A stretch of DNA of 64,000 bases from Isoetes taiwanensis (lineage: Eukaryota; Streptophyta; Lycopodiopsida; Isoetales; Isoetaceae): positions 2,932,299 to 2,996,298 of the forward strand of contig JAJEKV010000072.1 in assembly GCA_021234155.1 (NCBI GenBank), read 5' to 3'. Below, piece after piece: positions 31,987 to 44,589 of the stretch. Each line of letters begins with the position of its first letter. Positions within the stretch are counted from its first letter, which is position 1. Under the pieces are notes generated by a model that saw only the letters and a program-made list of their open reading frames with translations, had not been told where the DNA came from and did not search any database. Made by a program: the position numbers and the translations under genes.

Positions 31987-33190
31987 GATGTTTTCATTTT
32001 TCAATTGGGGCCGTCGATGGGAGGAATATTCCTCCTTTTATGCCAAGTCAAGGGCCCTCTGTCTTTTGCAGGCCGCGACCCATACAAATTTTAAAGGTGC
32101 AGAATTCAAATACATTACCACTGGCGTTAACCCACAGAAGGGAAAAAGGAAAAAAAAAAAGCAATAACCAATGGTGAGAATCAGGTCTTTGCGAAACCAG
32201 GCTGCTGCCGGGCTGCTGAATCCTCTTCCTCCAAGAATCCATCCTCTCTACTCCTACTAAAAGTAACACAACCAGGGTTGGAGGATTCGAACCTCCAGGC
32301 CAAGGCGGCGGCCTCACCAGACCCCTTCCAATTACATCTAACTACTGCCATCATCCAAGAAAGAAAGCAACAAAACAAGAACGTAGCATCTCTTCTTTTA
32401 AATTCTGTGGCTTAAGAATCTGTGCCAACAATCTACAGAAGAAATCCCACCAATCTACAGAAGAAACCATGCCTTGCAAAAACAAAAGCATGCAAAAACA
32501 CGCCCTGCAAAAACAGAAGAAACCAAGCCCTGCAAAAACAAAAGCATGCAGGTTGTTCGAGCCATGGTAGGAACCCCTGTTTCAACCAGTTTCAGGTATT
32601 TGCTGCCTCTTGTACAAGGACGGCCGCCATTTGCTGCAAATCACTAGAGCGCTTCACAGGAAAAAACAGGAAAAGCAGGCTCGAAAACAAGGCTCCGGCG
32701 GAGTTTGGGCGCCGGATCTTCTCCGGAATAACCACGGATTACCTCCATTTTGTGGATCCATGCAAATCACTAACTTAGAGCCCCAGCTTGTTTCTCTTCA
32801 AAAACCTGATGTCCCGCATTCTCTGACACCAAACTAAACCGCCCTCTGCCCCAAGCAAACAATCAGAAGAAAATAACCTGTCTCACCGTCGCTGGGATCC
32901 GCTGCCGCCCTCTCCGCCTAAATGTCCTCTGCCAAAAAAAGAAGGGCGCATCCCTTCTCATCCACGCCCTAAAAAAACGCCTCCAATTTTTTTTAAACCA
33001 TTGAGCTCACTTAAAAAATATAACACAAACACACCACTCAAATAGAAACTTGTCCCTCAGAACAAATAAGCAGCTCTCACATGCACAAACATACCATTTT
33101 CAATACAATACAATACCAGAATCTTAGTTCCCACCATTGCCAGAATACCCTACCCAAATACCAAACGAATTGGGCAAACTTAATTGATGG
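31987..33190. mobile_element. 1.2-kb insertion with 7-bp direct repeats and tRNA-like B box
   Basis: Flanked by TTGATGG at 31980-31986 and 33184-33190; other units read through with one copy. It has no terminal inverted repeats. On the minus strand TGGAGGTTCGAATCCTCCA (about 32277-32295) is a T-arm-like stem-loop with a perfect RNA polymerase III B box. A weak A-box-like TGGCAGTAGTTAG lies about 45-50 bases upstream, and an A-rich run (minus-strand T-run) near 32150. A plus frame at 32422-32778 is low-complexity and unrecognised. A tRNA-derived SINE inside a larger insertion is one reading; the class is uncertain. Confidence 0.5.
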
Positions 33191-33441
33191 TGAATAGCTG
33201 CCTATTTATCTTTTCATGGTATTCAACTGGCAATAATAATGCAATAAGAAAATTATCTCATGCAATTTGCATAACACTGTATGTTAATTATTTGCCATAT
33301 ATAGATGTTAATTATTTGTCATAGAGGAAGTTTTTTCATGCTTCATCCTTTGCACAAAGTGAACAATAAGTATTTTGCTTAGATGCTATAGCAGCCACGG
33401 TCTCGCTCCACAAGGCTGACAGACTTAACCGCTACCTGTGG

Positions 33442-34363
33442 GTGAGAATACTGGAGCCTCAGCATCGTCCATTATTTATTGCATGCTGTTATATACCCCA
33501 TGCAGCCTCTAAGTTCTACCAGGTCCAGGAGGCAGACACGGATGTACAAATGCCTTACAGAGATCTGTATGATGACATAGAGCAATATCGCCAGCAAGGG
33601 CATGTGCTCTTGTTAGGAGATTTCAATGCCCCCGACCGAGTGCGGTCGGTTACCTTCGAGGAGAGGCCGATTCGACCCACTGCGGAAACAGTGCACCCCA
33701 ACATGCGGGCGGTCTCAAGATCTGATCACCAACGCCTTTGGAAGGGAGTTGGTTCAACTCTGTCAGGTCTTTGACATGGTAGTGTGCAATGGTATGATCA
33801 GATGGCCACAATCAGGGGGTTTTACTTGCAAGAGCGATAGACATGATGGTGGAGCTAGCGTGGTAGACTATCTCCTTGCTCCAGTGGTAGGACTTGACAT
33901 GGCTAGCGTGGTAGACTATCTCCTTGCTCCAGTGGTAGGACTTGACATGATCAGCGAGCTCTCAATTGGCACACGAACAGGAGATGAGGAGGCTTTGTCG
34001 GACCACTATCCACTTTATGTCACTTTGGATTGGGAGCACTCAGTAGCGCAATCACAGAGTAGAAACCATCAGGGGTTGAGATACATCCCCGACTATCGAA
34101 AGCAAGCAGAATATGAGTCTGTGTTGGAACGTGAACTGCAGGGGATTGATGCCCTTTGCACGTTACATGATAGGTGGGAATGGCTTGTACATGCCTTACT
34201 CACAGCAGCTAGTGCATGCTTTGCAGCCAGCGATCGCTCGCGAATGGACACTGCGCAGTTCCCTCAGAATCCCTGGTTTGACGCTGAGTGCAAGGCTCTA
34301 AAGACCCAACTACGCCTCGTCTCAGATCCACAATTGCGGCAGCGAGCCATTTCAGGACTATAG
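33442..34363 (+). pseudogene. LINE endonuclease domain
   Basis: APE-type endonuclease of the LINE. RPLFIACCYIPH and HVLLLGDFNAP (33442-33630) are in one frame; after a shift near 33640 the second frame gives DMVVCNGMIRWPQSGGFTC, SVVDYLLAP and the catalytic-end SDHYPL (about 34000). Within it a 48-base segment is exactly duplicated (33854-33949), repeating 16 residues (ASVVDYLLAPVVGLDM) in frame. Confidence 0.8.
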
Positions 34364-34559
34364 AGCATTCTTGAAATCCAAAAGCATGCGCATTATTGCG
34401 CACCATCAGCCGCGATGTTTGATTTGTTGATGATCGAGCCGAAAGCCTTCGGGCGTAGGGTGTTGTACAAGAGGCATCAACCACCCCGCAATATTACCGT
34501 AGACCCGGTGGATGCATCGCTTGGAGGGTATGATCCCCGGGAGCAATTCTTTGGGGTTC

Positions 34560-35720
34560 CGTGATCGTAGGAGAATGCCGCACTCACGAGGAAGACATCC
34601 AACGGGGCCTTAGACACCGGCTAATGGCAAAGCGAAAGGACTTGGGGACTTCAAGCCGAAGTTATTGAAATGGGGTGGGCCAGCTTTCTTTGGGGGCCTC
34701 GGCGGCGATTATTAACTGGCCATAAGGGAGGGCCTCCCGGGAGAGTGGATGGTTAGCAAGGTCACCCCAATTCATAAGGCAGTAGGGAGGGATGACTCGG
34801 TGAACTACCGCATGATCATGGTGAGCCCATTACCGCAAAGCTTTTTAGCGGTGTGGTGGAGAAGAAGTTAACTTCGATTGGGTGAGGAAGCCGGAGGCGT
34901 TGTCTTGATTGGCGGGCAGGGTTTTCGCCTACGCCCACTCCCAATCGACCATATATTCACTCTCGGTAATCCTTATGGAAGCTACTACGCAATGCGCCGG
35001 CGTGACTGTACTCTGTTTTGTAGATTTCAAGGCGGCATATGATACGGTCCCTCGGGACTGTTGTGGCAAAGATTTGCGGTATTTGCATGCCCCACAGGAC
35101 TTACAAAATGTCATCTATAGACTCTATGATGGGATATATGCTGCATTGCACGCATCGGATCGACCGAAGTTGCTAGCACCATAGGGGTTAAACAGGATGT
35201 CGGTTATCTCCAACGCTCTTTGGTCTCTACATTGACAAGTTGGAGACTTGGATGCAAGAACATGGGGGGTGGCCCACAACTACCGAGAGGCATAAGTATA
35301 AGGCAATTGCTCTATGCAGATGATGTAGACTTGCTATCCCATACGCCCGGAGTATGCAAAGCAAATTTGGACGCTCTTAGTGGGTTACGTGACACGCGGG
35401 AATGACGGTGAACCTGCGCAAAAACTAAGCTCCCGGCAGTCCTCTCCTCAAAGATGATATCCCGGATCTCTATTACGGAGGACGGAAGGTGGATGTTGTA
35501 AGGACCTTCAAGTATCACGGGAATCGACTTTTGCGCTTAGCATGTTATGGGATGATTGTGTGGGAAAGACGGGTCAGCGGGATGGAAAGCCCTCGTATGC
35601 TATGCGAATAATAGCCGCTCTGAGAATAGACCTATGTGGATTGGGCACGTAGAGCACACTGCTTGAGCACTCGTTGAACCGATTATTGTTGTATGGGGTA
35701 GAGGTCTGGGGTCCAAAGAA
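34560..35720 (+). pseudogene. LINE reverse transcriptase domain, broken
   Basis: Conserved RT words survive in several frames: VTVLCFVDFKAAYDTVPRD (about 35000-35055), LLYADDVDLL (35310-35340, the YADD catalytic motif), and degraded finger and thumb regions. Multiple frameshifts and stops (for example TAG after KLLAP at 35183) preclude activity. Confidence 0.8.
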
Positions 35721-35750
35721 TTAGCAAGAACACAGGATAAGCTAGAAAGG

Positions 35751-36710
35751 GTGCAAAAGGCCTTCTTAACATACAGTCTAGGTATCAAGGACACGGTGCC
35801 TTATCAGATTTTGCTATATGAGACTGGGTTCTGGCCCCTGCAACATTCCGCTATGCGCAGACATCTTGCATATTTCCACAAGGTCACCAGCATGGATGCA
35901 CAACGTCTTCCCCCGAGGGCTTTGTTAATGGCACAAGAGCCACAACGATCGAAGAGGGTATGGCGGGGAGCTTGTCGCCGGGTGGTTCGCAACGCGTGGT
36001 CTATAGACTACCAGCAGATTGTGGCTATGCCTGATGCCCAGGGACAGGCTGCACACCTGAATGAGCGCTTTGCCACCACTCTGTGGGATGCAACCACTCG
36101 TGCAAAGCCTAAAACAGAGCACTACCACACGCAAGTTAATCCAACACTGGAACATGGCCCACACCAGTACTTGAAAGCGCATATATCTATGAAGAAACGG
36201 AGAGCTATTGCCTCCGTGAGGACGGGGTCCCATCATCTCAGAATTGAAACAGGTCGTTGGACTACAGATGGAGGGCAGAGAATCCCCCGGCATGAGAGAA
36301 TATGCCAGTGTTGCCACATGCGACAAGTAGAGGATGAGCACCATGCTCGCAAGAGTGTCCGAAGCATATACGCATATCCGAAAGCAACACATGCTGATCT
36401 TAGATGCTCGAGGCACGGCGTTGCATCAATTCTTGGCATCGCCAATGGTTGCACGCCTCGTGATCCTACATTTTGCAAGTCTCTATCGTTAGAGAATCCC
36501 TTACAGGACAAGGGATCTGAGAGCCTACTACCAGGGTTTTTCCTCCCAAGTGGGGATTTTTTCATCCCAGTAGTAGGGACACATTGTATAGTAGCATTTG
36601 TCTTTTTGGTGTGGTTTTATCTGCTTTGTGTACTGCATGTACCGTCTCATAGGTCAAGTTTGGCCTCCGCGGACGTTAAAATATACTTCCTTCCTTCCTT
36701 CCTTCCTTAA
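35751..36710 (+). pseudogene. LINE C-terminal region with zinc-knuckle-like motif
   Basis: A long open frame from VQKAFLTYSLGIKDTVPYQI through GFWPLQHSAMRRHLAYFHKV to RICQCCHMRQVEDEHH, a CxxC...H motif typical of this LINE group's C-terminus. After EDEHH the frame leaves the family (compare HTLLSCPAF in the copy at 45553-46362), so an indel shifts it near 36345. Confidence 0.75.
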
Positions 36711-37158
36711 AAAATAGATGCACCATTCTGAAACCATAATACAAAGTAACCTGTTCGTAACAACACTTTAACTTTTTCATTTAAATTGGTACTTAAATCA
36801 AATGAAACCTAATGGAGCCAGAGGGTTTTCCCATTGAAGATTTTGGGGCAATTTGCCTATCCTCAACAGTTCCACGCATACAAGAATCAAAATACAGCAT
36901 CGGGCTCGCCTGCTTCAAACTGAGAAATTCATTTAATCCAATAGATAAACATTGTCTTGCTCATCTCTGCTCTGCTATAGTAAGGATGCCAGGCCTACCT
37001 TTGAGTGTCTTTGTGTAGACTTTTGGTCTAAACTTTTAGGCATATCATGTGATCTTATTACTCGAATTTCCCTATCATTCAATATCTCTAAGGACTTCGG
37101 GTGCTGCGTTCCCACAACCTTGGGACATACCAACATCTACATGAATGACTTTGTTATC

Positions 37159-37870
37159 TCAGGCAGCATTAATTCCCCATGGCACCTGAATAGTATGTCC
37201 TACAACCATCCTATCTGCCTCCATGATGAACCCCAAAGTGCGATCTAAAAAATCACAGTTGCATAAATGCTCCTTTGGCCAAGAATATTGACGGAACCAT
37301 ACAACTGCATCAGGTCCTCGAATGTATGGAGGTGCCCAGCGCCCATTATGTCCTAAAATCCAACTTCTAACTTCAGCATTTATCTGATCAAGTCCATAGT
37401 CAACATGAGCAGGAAGAAGGCCTCCATGTGCAAACACTGTACTTCCAACAACTAGAGCAATTGTGTTTTCCAGCAAAAAAATGAGTTGATACAGGGTCTC
37501 TAGGCTTTAAGGAAGCCATTCTAGGTCGAACACACCAGCAAATTTCGCAGGAATTTAGGCCAAGATGGTTCCACCTTCCCCAACTTAAAGTCTTCAATGC
37601 CTTCCTTCGTAGTAAACCTAAAGTCACCGTCCATGTTCATAACCTCATGATAGCCATTCATAATATAAATAACTTATCACCTCCTTGTCGCTGTGCTTGT
37701 CCTTTTAATCTCTAACAAATAAATGATCTTCAATTCCTACCAGCCAAGATCAAGCAGATCCCCTACATCACATCACATTGGATCTCTCATCCATCACATT
37801 GGCAAGTTTTAAAGCTACCCTTGTTTTCTCCAAGTCCCCATGAACATCCCCAATGAACATCTGTCCATTG
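37159..37870 (-). pseudogene. Shewanella-like phosphatase fragment (copy C)
   Basis: Motifs as in copy A. In this copy the frame runs slightly further upstream (LENTIALVVGSTVFAHGGLLP), showing the residues before FAHGG that are shifted in A and B. The GYHEVMN substitution and the stops around GDLLDLGW persist. Confidence 0.72.
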
Positions 37871-38108
37871 CTGGAAGTTTTGTTACTAGCTTTTTTTTTA
37901 TCTGGGTAATTGTCATTTAATTTTTCTGCAACATCATCTTTGCAACAGTATCTATAAAGGATGAGACTAAAGAAGGCACTTTAATGCAGACGTCCGTGTT
38001 GTCGTTAGCATTCCAACCATTCCCTACATTTCCCATGATCGAAGGCATCATTCGGCCTTAATCTAAGATACAAGTCCGATCCCATCTAAAACATGAAGGA
38101 AAATAAAT

Positions 38109-38300
38109 CTACGCTTCAGAGATTTCAGTTGCGAAACTACTGGGCCATAACGATTCTCCAAAATCAAATTGGAGAAGCGCCGCATTGCCGATTAAATCTT
38201 TAGGAATTGGATGCCTACAAGACGGATCTGGAGGTAGCTGAACACTAACGAAAATTTCACAAGATTTTAGCTTTAGGTTATTTTTGGGTGATTTCAACAA
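38109..38300 (-). pseudogene. Probable BAHD acyltransferase fragment (copy C)
   Basis: QLPPDPSCRHPIPKDLIGNA in the same frame and position as copy A. The head-to-head join with the PPR fragment has extra bases (to about 38350) compared with A and B. Confidence 0.38.
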
Positions 38301-38349
38301 CTGGGTGTATGCCTGACATTTATAAATACACTCAATGATACCTGATTTT

Positions 38350-38830
38350 GTACAACTCGGCATTTTGAAAGTGCTTTAGAAATGCTTGATGAAATGGATA
38401 ATGTTGAGTGCAAAGATGACAGCAGGAGATCCTCCTTTTTAGTAAAGAAGATGGTGAAAGCTACTTAAAGGGTAGTTGTAAGATGGACAAGGTAGACTAT
38501 CCTTGTAAGATGAACAAGGTAGACCTGGCTAGTGAATTTCTAGGAAAAATGAAGCAAGAATGTTGCAGTCCAAATGTTGTTACTTCCACCACTTTGATTC
38601 CTGGGCTTTATAGGGCAAAGAAGATGGACCATGCATCTTTCAGATATGGTAAAAAGTAGATGCTACCCAAATATTATGACCTACAACATATTGATTATTA
38701 ATCATTGTGAGGCACGTGATCTTAAGCTGGCACATAAGTTGCTAGATGATATGATTAAAAATGGTTTTGTTCCAGGTGTTATTACTTACAATATCTTGAT
38801 TGATGGACTTCATAGAGTGATGGCAAGCAT
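38350..38830 (+). pseudogene. PPR protein fragment (copy C)
   Basis: The first motif is cut by a deletion after CKDD, but the second half is the best preserved of the four: CYPNIMTYNILIINHCEARD, KLAHKLLDDMIKNGFVPGVI and TYNILIDGLHRV, showing three helical repeats with 35-residue spacing. A, B and D lack the KNGFVPGVITYN motif. Confidence 0.75.
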
Positions 38831-39320
38831 TACATTTGCACTTCAGTTAAATAAGGAATTTGTGCAGTTAGAATCCCGTCTCACTGTAGCATACTGGGAG
38901 CATACTGCCTATTTGATACTCATGATGCTAGTTTATCTATCAACACAGCAAGATCCATGTTGTCTGCAACTTGAGCAAGCTTTTAGTTCCAGTAATAGCA
39001 TCAATAAAGCTTCTAAGAAATTGATTATAGAGAAGCACACTCAATATTCAACTTCAGCTAATGTCCACAATACTTGAAAAATTACTTCCATAAATGTACA
39101 TAGAAGCGACAAGTTTGGCAGTTGAGTCATTGCAACGCATTATTTGCATACATAAATAGCACCACTAAAGCTTCTAAGAAATTGATTGTGGAGAAGCATG
39201 CTATGCTTTCAACTTTAGCTAATGTCCAAATCTTGAACAATTACTTCCACAAATGTACATTGAAGCGACAAGATTTGCAGTTGATTCACTAGAAAGCAGT
39301 GTTCGCATGTCTAAAACTAA
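38820..39320 (+). repeat. Unidentified coding-like fragment with ~160-bp duplication (copy C)
   Basis: Equivalent of 4623-5100. The open frame continues from the PPR fragment (MASITFALQLNKEFVQLESR ... SSNSINKASKKLIIEKH) and the same internal duplication follows. Confidence 0.5.
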
Positions 39321-39684
39321 AATAGCATTATTCGCATGCCTAGAACAGTAGCCAGGTTGCGTTTCAATTTAGTTTTGGCTGTCTAATAACATTTTCTGAT
39401 ATAGTTTCAGTATGTCCACAACTCAAACCAATACCTTGATTGCAAAAGGAAGTCCAATTTTGACTAGTGTATTTAAGTTCGATATATTTGAATAATATTT
39501 TACAAGTGAGATTGCCAAAATTTATATGAGCTTTTGCTTTCCATGAGTTCCCAGCAAAATAACAATGCTCACCTTTTGAATTACTTTTTTGCTCTTCATC
39601 TTTGTTTTTTCCGAGGATAACTCCATAATGGCCAGTATATAAAAATTTATCAATGTGTGGTCCATAGTAATTTTCAAAGGTGAT

Positions 39685-40545
39685 AGCATCGATTCGAGCC
39701 CTCGGATGGCCATTCTGGGCAGGGACGAGTCATTATATAAGTGCACTCCATATTCGAGGTCAGTTATCGACGTCTTCTCACAGCACCACTTCTCTCATTG
39801 CCCATTGCTTCTCTCCCTTCCTCCCTTGATTTGCTTGGCCACTTGTTTATTGTTTTTCACGTGTGTTTCTGTTCTTATTGTTGTCCATCCCGCGGGTATT
39901 GCTATAATCATGGTTTTACACATGCATGGTGCTGCCTTGTTCTCCACCTGTGGGTAATGCTGTTTATTTCCACCTTGAGGGTGACACAACTTTCTTTTTT
40001 ATCATGTTCTTTCTTCCACCCGCTGGGTGATGCTTTTTCTCTCCACCCTCCGGGTGATGCTATCTTCCTTCTTCCATGTGTTGTTGATTTTCTCCTCCTT
40101 ACTAATCACTCACATCAATTTTTTGGGTGCTTGTTGTTGTGCAGCTTGCCGCTTCGTCGTCATGCATGTTCTTGTTCTCCTTAACTGTTAATGGGTGCCT
40201 TCTATGTGTTCCATTTCTTTTGCAGGTGTTATGCCGTCTCGCAGGTTCATTCTCTCTTGCGTATGCCATCCCCACACTTCCTTCGATTCTCCAGGCAACC
40301 ATCCAAGGTTGTTGCCGACCATTTCTCATTAGGCTTTTCCTCGAAAACCAGAAAAGGCGGGGTTTTTCATCCCGATGAGAAGTTGTCGCCACTACCCTTC
40401 TATATTGCCTATGCACACTTTCTTCCTGATGGGGTAGCTCGACATTGTTCCTATGGTCAGCTCCCCATCTATATTAGTCAAACATTATATACTGCTATTG
40501 TGATGAATGACAAGCCTATTGGCCGGTTTTTGTGTTCCTTGTGAG
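39685..40545 (+). mobile_element. LTR-like repeat (unit C)
   Basis: Full-length equivalent of 5486-6345, with TATATAA near 39735, the CACCC/GGGTGATGC repeat zone and the hairpin at 40313-40389. It ends in CTTGTGAGTCCCTTACCAG as in unit A. Confidence 0.5.
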
Positions 40546-40639
40546 TCCCTTACCAGAATTGAGCATTTTATATTACAATCACAATCATAAGCAATTACAC
40601 TTCATGCCAATATCATAGTTAAAAATATAAAGTGCATAT

Positions 40640-41340
40640 GATTGAGACTACAATCATAAACCATTACACATCATGCCAATACTACAATTGGAATATAATG
40701 TGTACATCATACACATCAAGGCCAATGCCATATATATTACACCAACACCCCCCAAATAATACCGTAATGTATACATCACACACATCAAGGCCAATGCAAC
40801 ATATATTAGATTTCAAGCCAATGTTCCATTTAATACTATATATGCTACAATCAACAAATGCACAAACACATCTACAATAAATTCCAAAGCAAATAACTAC
40901 AGGCCACCGGTAGTGCACAAGCACCTTGTTTTGATAAACCCTTGAATTTTAACATTTGTGTATGTTTAAATTACACATCCCCAATTTTATGCAATATGGA
41001 ATCAACTTATGATGCACCAACACCTAATTTATCAACGAAAGAAGCACACTGTTGTGGTGGCTATGAAGGTCCAATACAACCCCATGTAGGGCCAGCAATG
41101 AAAAATAAATATAAACAATCAACAAAACTTAAATTATTGCTCTACAGCACATCAGAAAAAATTCCAATTATACTCCTCGAATTATTTCCAAATTTATCCC
41201 TTAACTTTTCTTAATTCCAAAAATTCCCTTCTTAATCCAAGTTCTCTATCATAGACTACTTATAGTTAAGCCTGAAAAAGAATTTCAAAACCTAAATCAT
41301 GATATCCTTTGCAACAGTAGATTTGGATATGTTTATATGG
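40640..41340. other. Spacer between units C and D
   Basis: AT-rich, with a ~66-base imperfect doubling (word CACATCAAGGCCAATGC at about 40715 and 40782). No gene recognised. Confidence 0.5.
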
Positions 41341-43409
41341 ATTTGCTATAAAGCTCAAGCTCGTCTTTTATATGTGGAACAACTCTTTATCTTATCTCAT
41401 GAGACAGACGTGTCCTCTGCAGAACTTAGGTCAGAGATGCCATACTGCCATAGATAAAACAGACAGCCATAACTTGAATTACAGCCTTCCCTTCATACTA
41501 GCCTAATGGGTTTGACGTCTCAGATTTAGGCACTCTACAGTAGATTAGGGGGCAGCCATGCCTTGAATTACAGCAGACATCTCAGATTTAGGCACTACTG
41601 TAGATTAGGGGGTAGCCATACCTTGAATTACAGCAGACGTCTCAGATTTAGGCACTACTGTGGATTAGGGAGCCATACTAGACGTCTGTCTCGATCAGAC
41701 AATAATTTTAGCCGATAGACAGACGTGTTCTCTGGTAAGCCACGTGTTCTCTGGTAAGCCATCAATTCCTTGTATATTTAAGAATCACCATGCACTATTC
41801 ACCTTGCCATCATATAGGTCTTAAAAAATTTATATTCTCCGAACTCTGAACAACAAAGCTTGGCTAAATATCTGGCTAAATATCTTACATATTTGATGGT
41901 GAAATTAGCTTCCCTGATTATCTTTCCATATATTTTTATCACTGAATAGCTGCCTATTTATCTTTCCTTATCTTGTTCCATGGTATTCAACTGGCAATAA
42001 TAATGCAATAAGAAAACCATCTCATGCAAATTGCACCGAATGTTAATTATTTGCCATATACAGATAATTATTTGTCATAGGGAAAGTATTTTCATCCTTC
42101 ATCCTTTGGACAAAGTGAATAGTAAGTATTCTGCTTAAAAACGAGATGCACGGTTCTGAAACTATAATACAAAGTAACCCATTCGTAACAACATTTTATC
42201 TTTTTTCATTTAAATTGGTACTTAAATAAAATGAAACCTAATGGAGCCAGAGGGTTTTGCCATTAAATATCTTGAAGCACCTTCATACTAGCCTAATGGG
42301 TTTGACGTCTCAGATTTAGGCGCTCTTCTGTAGATTAGGGGCCAGCCATACCTTCAGATCTAGGCACTCTACTATAGGTTAGGCACTCTACTGTAGATTT
42401 GGGGGCAGCCATACCTTGAATTACAGAAGACATCTATTTAGGCACTACTGTAGATTGGGGGGCAATCATACCTTGAATTACAACAGACGTCACAGATTTA
42501 GGCACCGTACCTTGAATTACAGCCATATTGGACGTTTGTTTCGATGAGACAATAATTTACCCGATAGACAGACGTGTTCTCTGGTAAGCCACAGAACGTG
42601 TTCTCTGGAAAGCCATTAATTCCTCGTATATTTAAGAATCACCATGCACTATGCGCCTTGCAATCATATACATCACCATTCTCCGAAAATGGTCTGAACA
42701 GCAAAGCTTGGCTAAATATCTTACATATTTTATGGTGAAATTATCTTCCCCAATTATCTTTCCATATATTTTTATCACTCCGTACTTGATGATGAATAGC
42801 TGCTATTTATCTTTCCTTATCTTGTTCCATGGTATTCAACCGGCAATAATAACGCGACAAGAAAATTATCTCGTGCAATTTGCATAACACCGAATGTTAA
42901 TTATTTGCCATATATAGATATTAATTATTTGTCAAAGAGGAAGTATTCTCATCCTTCATCCTTTGGACAAAGTAAACAGTAAGTATTTTGCTCAAAAAGA
43001 GATGCACAATTTTGAAACCATAATAAAAAGTAACATGTTCGTAACAACGTACTTAAATCAAATGAAACCTAATGGAGCCAAAGGGTTTTGCCATTGAAGA
43101 TCTTGGGGCAATTTGCCTATCCTCAACAGTTCCATGCATACAAGAATCAAAATACAGCATCTGGCTTGCCTTTGTCAAACTGAGAAATTCATTTAACCCA
43201 ATAGTATATGTCTTGCTCAGCTATAGTAAGAATGCCAGGCCTACCTTTGAATGTCTTTGTGTAGACTTTTGGTCTAAACTTTTAGGCATATCATGTGATG
43301 TTATTACTCGAATTTCCTTATCATTCAGTATCTCTAGCACTTCAGGTGCTGCATTCCCACAACCTTGGGACATACCAACATCTACATGAATGACTTTGTT
43401 ATGTCAGGC

Positions 43410-44110
43410 AACATTAATTCCCCATGGCACATGAATAGTATGTCTTACAACCATCCTATCTGCCTCCATGATGAACCCGAAGTGCGATCTAACAAATCAC
43501 AGTTGCATAAATGCTCACCTGGCCAAGAATATTGACGCAACCATACAACTGCATCAGGTCCTCAAATGTATGGAGGTGCCCAGCGCCCATTATGTCCTAA
43601 CATCCAACTTTTAACATCAGCGTTTATCTGATCGAGTCCATAGTTAACATGAGCTCCTAGAAGGCCTCCATGTGCAAACACTATACTTCCAACAACTAGA
43701 ACAGTTGAGTCAGAAAAGCGAGTTGATGCAGGGCCTCCAGGCCTTAAAGAAGCCATTCTTGGTCGAATACCATTAGCACATTTCGCAGGAATTTAGGCCA
43801 AGATGGTACCTCCTTCCCCAATTCTTAAACTCTTCAATGCCTTCCTTTGTAGCAAACCTAAAATCACTGTCTATGTCCATAACCTCATGATAGCCATTCA
43901 TAATATGAATAACTTATTCACCTCCTTGTCGCTGCTCTTGTCCTTTTAATCTCTAACAAATAAATGACCTTCAATTCCTGCCAGCCAAGATCAAGCAGAT
44001 CCCCTACATCACATCACATTGGATCTGTCATCCATCACATTGGCAAGTTTTAAAGCTACCCTTGTTTTCTCCAAGTCTCCATGAACATCCCCAATGAACA
44101 TCTGTCCACT
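43410..44110 (-). pseudogene. Shewanella-like phosphatase fragment (copy D)
   Basis: More diverged copy with recognisable FAHGGLLGAHVNYGLDQIN, RWAPPYI, GYHEV and GDVHGDLE words and additional frame breaks. The Tyr in GYHEV is shared with A-C. Confidence 0.68.
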
Positions 44111-44349
44111 GCTGGAAGTTTTGTTACTAGCTTTTTTTATCTGGGTAATTGTCATTTAATTTCTTCTGCAACAGCATCTTTGCAACAGTATCTATAAAGG
44201 ATGAGACTAAAGAAGACACCTTAATGCAGATGTCTGTATTGTCATTAACACTCCAACCATTCCCTACATTTCCCATGATCGAAGGCATCATTCAGCCTTA
44301 ATTTAAGATACAAGCCCGACCGCATCTAACACATGAAGAAAAATAAATC

Positions 44350-44556
44350 TACGCTTCATGTATTTCAGTTGCGAAACTACTGAGCCATAACGATGTCTCC
44401 AAAATCAAATTGGAGAAGCGCCGCCTTGCCGACTAAATCTTCAGGAATTGGATGCCTGTAGGAAAGATCTGCAGGTAGCTGAACACTAACGAAAATTTCA
44501 CAAGATTTCAGCTTTAGGTTATTTTTGGGTGTTTTCAACAACTGGGTGTATGCCTG
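44350..44556 (-). pseudogene. Probable BAHD acyltransferase fragment (copy D)
   Basis: Same segment with further substitutions. An extra base near CGATGTCTCC shifts the end of the frame. Confidence 0.33.
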
Positions 44557-44589
44557 ACGTTTATATCTACAATCAATGATATTCTATTT

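Larger units (their letters stand above)
33380..36708 (+). mobile_element. LINE retrotransposon, 5'-truncated, degenerate
   Basis: Inserted between ...AGTATTTTGCT and AAAAAATAGATGCAC of unit C, uninterrupted in A and B. It carries endonuclease, reverse transcriptase and C-terminal regions in order. The 3' UTR has a hairpin (CTACTAC...GTAGTAG, about 36530-36575) with a T-rich loop, the end word CCTCCGCGGACGTTAAAA and a (CTTC)n tail instead of poly(A). Related ends occur at 45390-45420 and 51167-51213. Confidence 0.85.
31221..40640. repeat. Composite repeat unit C
   Basis: Starts directly at the end of unit B with the cysteine-rich gene 5' piece, then the 60-bp repeats, phosphatase, BAHD-like, PPR and LTR-like parts. 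It lacks the YTH/VPS2 section and is interrupted by the TTGATGG-flanked insertion (31987-33190) and a LINE (33380-36708). About 57 bases present in A (2268-2325) are missing before the first insertion. Confidence 0.75.

Noticed and set aside
32274-32330. tRNA-Ser/Leu gene
   Set aside because: The T arm and B box are good, but the D arm and acceptor stem do not pair; treated as a tRNA-derived repeat.
36690-36710. Ordinary CTTC microsatellite
   Set aside because: It abuts the conserved LINE 3' end and the insertion boundary, so is the element's tail.
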